From: Apiosordaria backusii
Taxonomy: Eukaryota > Ascomycota > Sordariomycetes > Sordariales > Lasiosphaeriaceae
Assembly: GCA_030549205.1 (NCBI GenBank)
Contig: JAUKTV010000013.1
Coordinates: 992,001 to 1,056,000, forward strand
Direction: 5' to 3'
Length of the DNA: 64,000 nucleotides
The position numbers were made by a program, and so were the translations under genes. The notes under the pieces are model-generated. The model was not told the DNA's origin. It ran no database searches and was given only the letters and a program-made list of their open reading frames with translations. Below are positions 35,063-43,743 of the stretch, one piece after another; position 1 is the stretch's first letter, and each line of letters opens with the position of its first letter.

Positions 35063-35581
35063 CTACTGTTCACCCTTGAAAGCCTTCTCCAAGCCCTCAA
35101 TGTCAAGCTTCTTCATCCCCATCATCGCCACCGATGCTCTCCCAGCCGCCGCCGTATCCTCACTGATCAACATCTCCTTGAGCCTCTTGGGCACAACCTG
35201 CCACGACACACCAAACTTGTCTGCCAACCAACCGCATTCCTGCTTCGTGACATCGCCTCCCTCGGTCAGCTTGTCCCAGTAGTAGTCCACCTCTTTCTGA
35301 TCGGCGCAGTCAATCATGAACGACACGGCATGATTGAACGTGACGTGTGGCCCGCCATTCAAGCCCGAGAACCGGTGGCCGTCGAGGTCGAACTCGACGA
35401 AGAGAATTGAGCCGGATTCTTGTCCGTGGATTTCTTTGCCAGCATCCGAGTAACGCTGGCTACGCAAGATCTTGGAGTTGGGAAAGATGGAGGTGTAGAA
35501 GTTGGCTGCTTCTTCAGCTTGGGAGTTGAACCAGAGGACGGTGGTGAGGGTAAGATTGCCGGTGTGAGTGGAGAGAGACAT
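35063..35581 (-). CDS. PhnB-like / 3-demethylubiquinone-9 3-methyltransferase-domain protein
   Basis: 172 residues, no intron. It belongs to the glyoxalase/VOC fold group annotated as PhnB or 3-demethylubiquinone-9 3-methyltransferase domain. Signs are the N-terminal LWFNSQAEEAANFYTSIFP, the central FDLDGHRFSGLNGGP, NHAVSFMIDC, the VDYYWDKLTEGG motif, CGWLADKFGVSWQVVP, and a C-terminal MMGMKKLDIEGLEKAF. These are the conserved blocks of the family in order, at its usual length. The true substrate is not known; the methyltransferase name is historical. The start ATG (35579-35581) gives the full beta-strand. It converges on the secreted-protein pseudogene and diverges from the membrane-protein gene. 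Confidence 0.9.
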   Translation of the reverse strand: MSLSTHTGNLTLTTVLWFNSQAEEAANFYTSIFPNSKILRSQRYSDAGKEIHGQESGSILFVEFDLDGHRFSGLNGGPHVTFNHAVSFMIDCADQKEVDYYWDKLTEGGDVTKQECGWLADKFGVSWQVVPKRLKEMLISEDTAAAGRASVAMMGMKKLDIEGLEKAFKGEQ

Positions 35582-36506
35582 TTTGCTGTGGATTCAACCT
35601 GCAAAAATTGTGCAAGTATTTGAGACTTTTGAGTTGATTTGGGCCCGTTTGCAAATGGTCAAGAGGGAATGATGGTTGTCCTCAGGTCGACACTGAGAGG
35701 TTGTCATTTTAACAACGAGAGCAGACAGGAACAAAGAGGTCGGAATGATTTCCTCCTGTCTTGTGGCTGGTAGCAACCCCTCACTGCCCTTAGGCAGCAA
35801 CGCCAAAGTCAAAGCCATCAGAGCGGACAAGATGCGGTGAACAGTGCTGCAACCAATTACGCGCTGCCGGCAAACGACGCGTCAAAAAACAAAATTGGGT
35901 GGCTGCATCGAGACTGTCTTGGCGCGTAAGGGTCGCGGTATCACATGTCCTTTTGATCAGTAATCCTTCCAGCTGCATAATCCATTTATGCTATGCTGCA
36001 GAGCAATGGGTGTGCACCGTCTGTGCCGGGGTTAGGGTCGGATGCCCACTGCGTTTATAGGGGTAGGGTAGAGCGTGGCCTTAATCAAGGATTCCGAGGT
36101 TAAACTACCGTTTGACGACGTGTGAAAGAAAATGGTAGTTTTCCGCTTAGAACCATGGGAAATGCTTCTGTGGCTATACTAGCAAAGTTATCTCAACTCC
36201 CTTTGTATCAGCTTGTAGAGTCTTGATCGTAGAACCACACTGATTAGGTAGGTGATAAAGGCTGGTTCACCCAGCGGCACAAGTGCCATGCAGGCTCGGA
36301 TCCCACGCAACCGCCATTTCGACAAGCGATGATACCCCGGACGCTCGTATTTTGAAGCTCCGCCACGCGCACGTCGTATGATTGATGGCCGTTTTCAACA
36401 TAACGAAAATAGGTTTATGTCAATATACTAACACTGGTAGTAGTCCGTTCACAATCCATTTCTTCTACAATGCTTGAGCTACAACTCAGTGTTTATTCTC
36501 TGCCAA
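35582..36506. other. Intergenic, divergent promoter region
   Basis: 925 bp between two divergently transcribed genes. I find no gene, RNA or repeat in it. Short open frames here lack family features and codon bias. Confidence 0.6.
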
Positions 36507-37308
36507 ATGACCGAGCCAACCCCACCACTACCAGCGATCAAAATGACCCCAGAGCCGATCCAACCGGCGGCGGCAACAACAACAGTCTTCACCGAGCCGC
36601 GAACCCCTGCTCAAATAAGGAAAGACAAGAAAATCGGATTCCAGGATAGCGCGCCATACCACCGCGTCTGGACTATCCTCTCCCGAGGAATATTCCTGAT
36701 GCTGGAGCTCGGAGCGATTGGGTATACCGCTTATGTGCATGACCTCGTCAATGGACCTGATTCGCCTTTTGAGGGAGGCGTGAAGGACTTTGGGACAAGA
36801 TTCGCTGCCGTACGTGTTACCCACCTTCTTTTGCTGATTTCATTGACCTTGACGCGCTAGGGAAAATAAGTTCTCAATCGGCGTCGCCGTCGACCTCTGT
36901 GCCATCGTCGCCTGCTTCTTCGACAAGTACGACGCTTGCGGGGCGGGAACTGCTGGGTTTCTGGATCTGGTGCCCGGAATTCTTGGTATCATGGGGCTGC
37001 TTAACGTTGGACTCGCGGGATATGGGTATGGAGGCACGGATTATTACGACAGGGTGGGCTACAAGAATGAGAGAATGACGGTAATGCAGTTGTTGATGGC
37101 TGTCGGGTATGATCCGCTTCCGATATCAGGTTTATACCTATTGATAAAGCGAGCTAGAGTGCTTCACATTGTATCCTGCTTCGGGGTGTGTGTAGGGTGC
37201 TACATTGTTTACTGCCGGCCAGCTAGTACAGTCCCCAAGGCCCAGGGGGAAGGTGAAAAGGGAGTGGCAGACGGAAGTCAAGTCAAGATTGGAGTTCAAA
37301 GTTGTTGA
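36507..37308 (+). CDS. Predicted multi-pass membrane protein (MARVEL-like layout)
   Basis: The first true ATG is 36507 (MTEPTPPLPAIKM). A Pro/Thr-rich cytosolic N-terminus of about 60 residues leads to a first membrane segment (IFLMLELGAIGYTAYV). After an intron come GVAVDLCAIVACFF and VPGILGIMGLLNVGLAGYGYG, and a last segment HIVSCFGVCVGCYIVYC. Intron 1 is either 36814-36860 (GT...TAG, in frame) or 36810-36870 (better donor GTACGT, AAG acceptor). A second 51-nt intron at 37107-37157 (GTATGA...TAG) is likely, since it joins MAVG directly to VLHIVSC. The spacing of four segments resembles fungal MARVEL-like proteins, but I recognise no specific family. Role unknown. Confidence 0.65.
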
Positions 37309-37509
37309 TAGGCTGATGCAGGTAGGTCAGTGATGGGAATTCTGTATGATCAAGCCATCGGCATTGGTAATCGATGATAGTAGAGCAGCACATATTCACG
37401 CAAGCATTTGAGGTTTCGGTAAACGTAAGTGTATCTTTAGATTGGAAGTAATTCTACATTAGGTATGTTAGTACACAGTGTGTATCAACTAGTACTTGGT
37501 CAGGGCACC

Positions 37510-38085
37510 TTAGGCTTCTCTCATTGCCCTATGTAGCGCCACCTTGAGCGCCTCTCTCACCCTCTCATCCTCCACCCACGCATGACTGGTTCCTATCCAG
37601 ATACTCTGCAACTTACACAGAATAACGTGCATCTCCTTCAAGATTGCCTCGTCGTGCAACAGTTCATACGCACTCTGGAACGCATAGGTTCCAGCCGCAT
37701 ACTGCAAAACCCGGATCACAAACACGGCGCTGTGGTCGGCTTGTCCTGCGCTCGGGTTATTACAAAGCTGGTGCATGTTAGTCCAAGCAAAAGGCACCCC
37801 TCCGTTCATCAATGTTAAATTTATCCGCATTCTGAGATCGGGAAAATGTGGATCAAGAAGACTGGCAGGCTGGTGGATAAGAAAGTGTGAGACGTAGTCG
37901 GCGAAGCAGGAAATGATGAAGGCTGCCGCGGCTGGGTTGGCGATTTGGAGCTCGCTCATCAAGAGCTGCCAGTGGGGAGGGATTGTGATGGTGTAGTAAG
38001 GAGTCATTTTCGGTGAGTTTGCCATTTGTGAGTTTGGTCTAGGGCAGGGGGGCTGAGAGGTCACGAAGCGGTTTGAAATGAACAA
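37510..38085 (-). CDS. Hypothetical protein
   Basis: 191 residues in one exon from the first ATG. Met21 (MANSPKM) or Met27 are alternative starts. The sequence is alpha-helical with a hydrophobic stretch AAAAFIISCFADYVSHFLI and a C-terminal amphipathic helix VREALKVALHRAMREA. There is no signal peptide and no motif that I recognise. Codon use is consistent with real coding sequence, and it lies tail to tail with the membrane-protein gene. Confidence 0.5.
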   Translation of the reverse strand: MFISNRFVTSQPPCPRPNSQMANSPKMTPYYTITIPPHWQLLMSELQIANPAAAAFIISCFADYVSHFLIHQPASLLDPHFPDLRMRINLTLMNGGVPFAWTNMHQLCNNPSAGQADHSAVFVIRVLQYAAGTYAFQSAYELLHDEAILKEMHVILCKLQSIWIGTSHAWVEDERVREALKVALHRAMREA

Positions 38086-38374
38086 ACCGCTATGGCTTGA
38101 TTTTAATAGTGCGCATTATTTCAACTGATCATTGAACAATAGCATTGCCGCCGGTTGTTGCAGTCAACATTACCTTAGGTTGGAACAGAATGGAACGGCT
38201 GAATGGCTTTGTTTCCTGGTCTGGGAGACTGTTCGGACAACATCCAGCGAGGGAAACAAAGAAGACAATCGCTTTGTTATTTCTGTGGACCTCTGTATCC
38301 CAAACATCAAGACCCTAGCTGTCATAAAGGCAAAGGTAGTACCTTGCTTAGGTAGGTATTCAAGCCTTGCCGGC

Positions 38375-39181
38375 TTATTCTGCCTTTCCCACAACAAATT
38401 TGGTGCAATCATCCTGCGAACCCCTCTGCGCAACAGGCATCACAACAGGTTGATGATTCCTCGCCGCAATAATCGTGCAGACCCTGTACACACCCTCCGG
38501 CAAGCCCCCGGTTACCTCAGCCTGCAAACCACCCTTTCTGTCTCCATCATCGTCCACGCCCTTGAAGTAAGCAAAGACCGTCGGGTCAGGTGGGTTGACA
38601 GCTCGGAGACTTCCAATGTTCTGAATCGTAATGTGGCAGTGGCCGATAATGTCACCCTTTTCATCAAGGTCTTGAGGAGCAGTGTAATATGCGACACTGG
38701 GGTTGACGAGAAAGCCAGCCCTCAAGTGCCGCGTTTGTATCGTGACATTGAAGGTCTTCTTAGCAGGGACAATGTCGCCTGGTTGAGGATGAGTGATGAT
38801 GGACGTGATCATGTTGGTAGAGGCGGGGATCCGGCCCATGGGTATGCCATTGCAGGAACCCGCAGAGTTCTGGCGGCCATTGGTGAGTGTGCGATTAGCA
38901 CAGAAGTTGATAAAGTTGGCCGCATTTCTGTTTATCGGTGAGCGAGTATCAAGAAGTGAGAGAACGAGAGATTTGTCTCACGTATCAGATTCTGATAGGC
39001 CAGGTCTGATTCCAGTTGTGCCTTCTTCCAGTCCGGTGTATAAGCTGGCGCTTTGCACGGCCTTTGGAGATAGACATGTTGGGCTGGACTTTGGGCGGTG
39101 TTTTGTTGAGTCAACCGCAAGTGCTTTGACGCCTCCGGAGATGGCGAGGGCGCCGATGGCGAGAAAATGGAGTTTGACCAT
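38375..39181 (-). CDS. Conserved fungal secreted protein
   Basis: Two exons, 39181-38982 and 38927-38375, with a 54-nt intron (GTGAGA...ACAG, phase 2) giving 250 residues. The signal peptide is residues 1-21 (MVKLHFLAIGALAISGGVKA). The mature part has the conserved blocks of a widespread extracellular fungal family: NFINFCANRTLTNG, SCNGIPMGRIPA, a beta-rich core with HLRAGFLVNP and YYTAPQDLD, DIIGHCHITIQ and TIIAARNHQPVVMPVAQRG. The cysteine pattern suggests disulphides. The biochemical role is unknown, and database names for this family are inconsistent. The exact splice phase and uninterrupted blocks make the model secure. Confidence 0.85.
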
Positions 39182-39683
39182 TTTATTATGCAGTGGAATG
39201 GCTGTTTCCTACGTGCACCGAGATATTCACAGCCACTAGCCAGGGTTTGATCTGGTTCTCGTTCTGGTCTCAACTTAATACTTAGGGAGCTGGCAACAAA
39301 CCGATGAAAAACAAAAAGACTGTTGCCATTTAAAGGGAAAGAAAAATATAAATCTCACTGCAAGTACCTCAGGTCGTATCACAAATTCCACATCCCACGA
39401 ACTGTTGGTTGAGCGCCAAGGGAAATATAGTGTCAAGGGCCGGCTAAATCCCATTTTGCTGACCTCAATGGGAGGACCAAATGTGTTTGCCTCAGGTAAA
39501 TGGAGGGTGCCCGCCAATATTAGCTGCTGATGCAGGCAAGGATGTGCAGAAATCAGGTGATATCTCCTTGCTGACGCGGTGAAATAGGGCTTCTATATTA
39601 GTGACTGTGGAAACGATGTAGTACCTAAAGGGGCGAAGTCTACGAATGCTCGGTACACCCACTACGAGCCGCCCAAGACCTAT
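39182..39683. other. Intergenic region
   Basis: 502 bp upstream of the secreted-protein gene and downstream of the pseudokinase gene. I see no gene or repeat. Confidence 0.6.
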
Positions 39684-41408
39684 CTAAACCGAGATCTCCT
39701 CGATTTTCCCCAGAATCCTCTCGACGAATTTGACACCGACTGTAACAACATCCTGTTTGCTTTTTCCCTCGTCCCAGCTGCCAAATCGATCATTCCCATC
39801 ATCCAGACAAGTAAGACAATCCACCACGACCTCCGTGTATAGCCGGCCCATCCGCTGCGGCAATGACTGCCTTGCTAGCATAACCAAATCCTCTTTTATC
39901 CACGACGTAACTCCTGGTAAATGTGCATATTCAAAATCCCGATCACTGAGCTGCTTCCTCAGTTGTAGCGCAGAACCCGGGACAGGGTTAGGAGTCGATA
40001 ATGACGGCCTGGGGACAGGTTTACCAAGGCCACCTTGGTTTGAAGGATGTTGGGATGAAAGTGTCGAGTCATTCACGAAAGGATACCAGACTAAAGGCCG
40101 CCATAATCCAATTTCTAACAGACACACGCCCAAGCTGTATATATCGTGCTGCATGATGTATCTCTCCAAGATACAAAGTCCCTGACGCGCTGGATGGCGG
40201 TAGAGGTTCCGGTGCCAGGCCGTGTCCCCGAGCCGGTTAGTCTCAAGGTTGATGCTTCGGAATTGAGAGAAGCCTACAAGAAAGGCTTCGCCTAACTCCA
40301 ACGGTCGCTGCGAGGCAAGGACTGGTGGAAACAGCAGGACATTTTCCGGACGAATGTTTTTGTGTACCAAGTCACAGGTATGAACAAAACTGACGGAACG
40401 AACGAGTTGTTTCGCCAACTTGACAACTGAACTGAGGCAAACAGGCCTTTGTTCAAGAAGAAGGCAGCGAAGGGTTGTGGGCAGGTTGAGCGAGTCTGTG
40501 TGGGCCGGGGTATGGTATACGATCTTGAGACCAGTGGGTAAGCAGTCGGTATCATGAATAACGTTGACGAGCCCCTTGCAGCGGAGCAGACCGAATGTGT
40601 CCGGGTCAACGTTTTGGAGTCTCCTGCAAAGTTGCTGAGCGTCGGAGGTGCTGTCGGTGTCGACACCGGAGGAAATGTCGATGGGCTCTATGACGTAGAG
40701 GCTTTGTGACTCGATTGGGGCCACAGCCTTGGCGGCTGAGAAAGCGATGGTGATCGTTTTGGCGAATTCCCATCCCGAACTGTCTAAAATGATGGTGTCT
40801 GGGCCTCCGGTCTCTCTGCTTGTTTCGAAGTCGATGGCTTTCCTCAAGGCGACCATGTTTTCTAGCGGGCTTAATGAAAGTTGGACTTGTTGTAAAGGCG
40901 GTGAGCTATCTTGTCGGGACTGTTCAAGAGCTGGGTCTAAGACTTTGCCACCGATGAGCATGATGGTGTACCATGATGGATCAAAGAGGCCTTGCCAGAC
41001 CTGAAGCTCTATCATCAAGGCATCTAGACCTTTTTTGGCTAGTGCATATTTCCACCTGTCAAGCTGAAGAATTTTGGACAGCCCATGTCCTCGGCCAGTG
41101 TTTGCCGGAGTGGTTAGCGATGACGCCGCCACCTCGAGCTGTGACACGGCCTGAAGTAGGGTACCGTGCAGTCTTTGAAGGAGGTTGAAATGACATTGTG
41201 CAAGATCGTCGGTCAGATGGTCTTTGATCTTACGCAGAAACGCCAGCTGCGCTTCCAACTTCGTCCAAAGGCTTTCGAGTATGAGTACTTTGTCGCTGAG
41301 GTCCTTTTTCGCAGTCCGAAAAGCTTGACAGATTGATAGGGCTTTGTTGGCCAGTTTAATGCAAATATCGACGACGCTGACAACCGCCAGACCTAGTTCT
41401 GCTGACAT
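39684..41408 (-). CDS. HeLo-like helical-bundle / pseudokinase protein
   Basis: 574 residues, no intron. Residues 1-150 are amphipathic helices (GLAVVSVVDICIKLANKALSI and following) resembling the N-terminal HeLo-like bundles of fungal cell-death and STAND-type proteins. Residues about 320-450 have a kinase C-lobe: the catalytic loop reads HKNIRPENVLL (349-359), so the HRD Asp is replaced by Asn. The DFG position reads VGFSQF (about 378-383), lacking the Asp. HDIYSLGVCLLE (421-432) is the conserved DxxSxG helix. It is therefore predicted to be catalytically dead. A bundle-plus-pseudokinase layout recalls MLKL, but the HeLo assignment is by pattern only. It is divergent from the kinase-YTH gene with 358 bp between the starts. 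Confidence 0.7.
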   Translation of the reverse strand: MSAELGLAVVSVVDICIKLANKALSICQAFRTAKKDLSDKVLILESLWTKLEAQLAFLRKIKDHLTDDLAQCHFNLLQRLHGTLLQAVSQLEVAASSLTTPANTGRGHGLSKILQLDRWKYALAKKGLDALMIELQVWQGLFDPSWYTIMLIGGKVLDPALEQSRQDSSPPLQQVQLSLSPLENMVALRKAIDFETSRETGGPDTIILDSSGWEFAKTITIAFSAAKAVAPIESQSLYVIEPIDISSGVDTDSTSDAQQLCRRLQNVDPDTFGLLRCKGLVNVIHDTDCLPTGLKIVYHTPAHTDSLNLPTTLRCLLLEQRPVCLSSVVKLAKQLVRSVSFVHTCDLVHKNIRPENVLLFPPVLASQRPLELGEAFLVGFSQFRSINLETNRLGDTAWHRNLYRHPARQGLCILERYIMQHDIYSLGVCLLEIGLWRPLVWYPFVNDSTLSSQHPSNQGGLGKPVPRPSLSTPNPVPGSALQLRKQLSDRDFEYAHLPGVTSWIKEDLVMLARQSLPQRMGRLYTEVVVDCLTCLDDGNDRFGSWDEGKSKQDVVTVGVKFVERILGKIEEISV

Positions 41409-41766
41409 TGTCGATGGTTGCCTTTTGGATTAGGGGGCCGACTCAAAAGAGGAGAAGGCTGTTCTGAGATGCTGACAGAAAATTGCGGCCTGAATCAGCG
41501 AAGCAGACCTGAATGTTGTGCAAATCACCTGTTCAGGGGTAACGCCCCATTCTGGTTGGCTGATCCAAGCAAGCCACAATGCAAGAGCTGTTTCTGGACG
41601 CGCGCGCAAAGAACATGCTCAAACCCAAGCCGGGAAAGGATTCAAATATCGTCATTCTCTGCAACAGTTGGGAGTTGCGAAACTCCCTTCAAAACGTTTC
41701 AACACCCGATCCGCACCCAGGACAAAATCTAGCTTAGCTACCTACCCGGTAGTATCTGTTGCTCAT
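41409..41766. promoter_or_regulatory. Shared divergent promoter interval
   Basis: 358 bp between the start codons of the pseudokinase gene (minus) and the kinase-YTH gene (plus). A shared regulatory region is inferred from the layout. I identify no specific site. Confidence 0.4.
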
Positions 41767-43743
41767 ATGGCTGAAAATCTCGCCCTCTTGGTCGACGCGT
41801 CCAGGCTTATCACAGAATTTTACCTCCCAAATTTTGTCGTTCATCATGTCGAGCCTGAGAATGAGGTATGGGATCTGAGGGAACAAATAGGAGACGGACG
41901 ATCTAGCGTGGTCCGCAGAGAGGAGCGTCGCGTTCCGAGAGTTGGAGATATATCTCAGAGCCCGACAGTACGAGCCGTGAAGCAGATGAGAAAGATACCC
42001 CAGAATCAGCAAGGAGGACTGTGGAATTACAGAGCTGAGCTGGAAGCAGTGGTCAAGTTCTCGCAGTCAGAAGTAAGTGCATGTAACTCAAACCCGCCGC
42101 CAATTAAGTGATCTTTGCCTCCCGGGTTAACGTCAACCATGTCAGTACGAACCTTTTTTTGTGCGTACCCTTGGGTGGTTTGAAAATCAGGAATCTGTGT
42201 TTCTGGCCATGGAGTTCCTCCCCTTAGGTGATCTGGAGCAGTTCAAGAGGTCATCTCCCCCCTTTTCAGAATTCAACACGAGCCTGGTTGTGTGGCAGCT
42301 CATTCAAGGTGTGCGACACATGCACGAGAACGGGTTCGCCCACCGAGATTTGAAGCCAGGCGTAAGTACAATAACCTCTGTGTCCGAACAAATTGACCAG
42401 TCCGCGCATATCAGACTGCTGATACCTAAGTAATGACTAGAACGTACTTATTGCGTCAGTTTCACCCGTGTGGCACGTCAAAATAGCCGACTTTGGAATA
42501 AGTAAGCAGGCCATGGAAGGTGTAACACGTCTACACACCATGCGAATATTCGGAACCTGGGGTTATATGGCACCCGAGGTCTTAGGATACCACAGAGACA
42601 CCGGCAGCGCAAACAACACAACCATTGCATACACTATGTCAGTTGATATCTGGGCGATCGGGGTCATTGCAATGTCCTTGCTAGTCAAGCGAGAAGTCTT
42701 TCACCTGCCAGGCGACATGGCCAGCTACGTCTGGGGGAGGCAAAACCTTGACTTTTTCCGCGACCAGGAAGAACAACTGACAGACGATTGTCGGGAATTT
42801 ATCACGGCCCTGCTTGCACCCGATCCAGTACTTCGACCAACTGCTGTTGCGGCTCTAGCGCACCAATGGCTGGAGCAAGCTGTTGAAGCCACTCAACCTT
42901 CTCCCGCCGAAGCCACTCCAGTTGTGGAAATCCCGGATTCAGAAGCGGACTCAGACTGGGGTTCGGAGATCTCCACAATACCAGGCTCACCAGCCCCCTC
43001 CGCAAGATATCCGTGGGCAAAGCCAGACACATCAAACCGAACACTAAACCGAGCAAAGAATCGAAGACATATAGCGATGCGCTGCTTACAAAATTCAAGT
43101 ACCTCCGACTTGATAGTGTTCTTCTGTCACCCAAGTTCCAAACTCTTGTTTTCGACAGGGTATGTTGCTCTCCGGGCCCTAGAATCAATATCCAAGGACA
43201 TCATTCCATTCTGATAACACATCATCGTATAGACTCGCTTCTACGTCCTACGCTCCGACAATGCAACAGACATCGAAACAAGCGCGGCACACAGTGTTTG
43301 GACCTCTAGTCAACGTGTCAACAAGATCCTTGACAAGGGCTTTCGAGCATCAGAGGGGCATGTTGTCGTCCTTTTCTTCTCTGTCATTGCCAGGTAAGAA
43401 ATGCGCTTCCTTCTCTCCCAACTGTCAAGGTGCAATCGGAAAATGAGTTGACGAAGAGAAACTCTTCACCAGTCGAAAATTCTGTGGTATAGCACAAATG
43501 ACCAGTACTTTGGATTGGGGCAATACTGACCCCCACTGGCTGGAGGATGTTTGGCAGGGGCGGTTTACCTTAACCTGGCTCAGTCATACAGAACTGTCAT
43601 TTGATCTTGTCAAACATGTACCTGTGAAGGAGACCACCCCAGGGTTCAGGGCGGTCGCCTGTTATGATGGCACCGAGATCTCGCCGGGATCTGCGTTTGA
43701 GTTGCTGAGAGTCTATTCTGCCGAGGAAAGGCGCAGGCTGTGA
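41767..43743 (+). CDS. Ser/Thr protein kinase fused to a C-terminal YTH domain
   Basis: Predicted exons 41767-42072, 42146-42361, 42441-42960, 43023-43159, 43233-43393, 43473-43743 give 536 residues with every phase consistent. Kinase, residues about 35-295: IGDGRSSVV glycine loop, AVK Lys72, HRDLKPGN (168-175), DFG (191-193), MAPE (217-220); it looks active. An acidic linker follows. YTH, about 390-536: TRFYVLRSDNATDI, VWTSSQ with cage Trp416, FFSVIASRKFCGIAQM, PHW (Trp469), GRFTLTW and YDGTEI..G, closest to the YTHDC1 type. Five introns are predicted; four have normal GT-AG consensus. The third (42961-43022, GTTCGG...AAAG) is weak; without it the two domains are in different frames. Alternatives are a frameshift or two adjacent genes, though no ATG precedes the YTH part. 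Confidence 0.7.

Noticed and set aside
35063..35410. Plus-strand frames of 145 and 99 codons
   Set aside because: Shadows of the PhnB-like gene on the opposite strand.
38132..38941. 269-codon plus-strand frame
   Set aside because: Antisense to the secreted-protein gene, whose signal peptide, intron and conserved blocks are clear.
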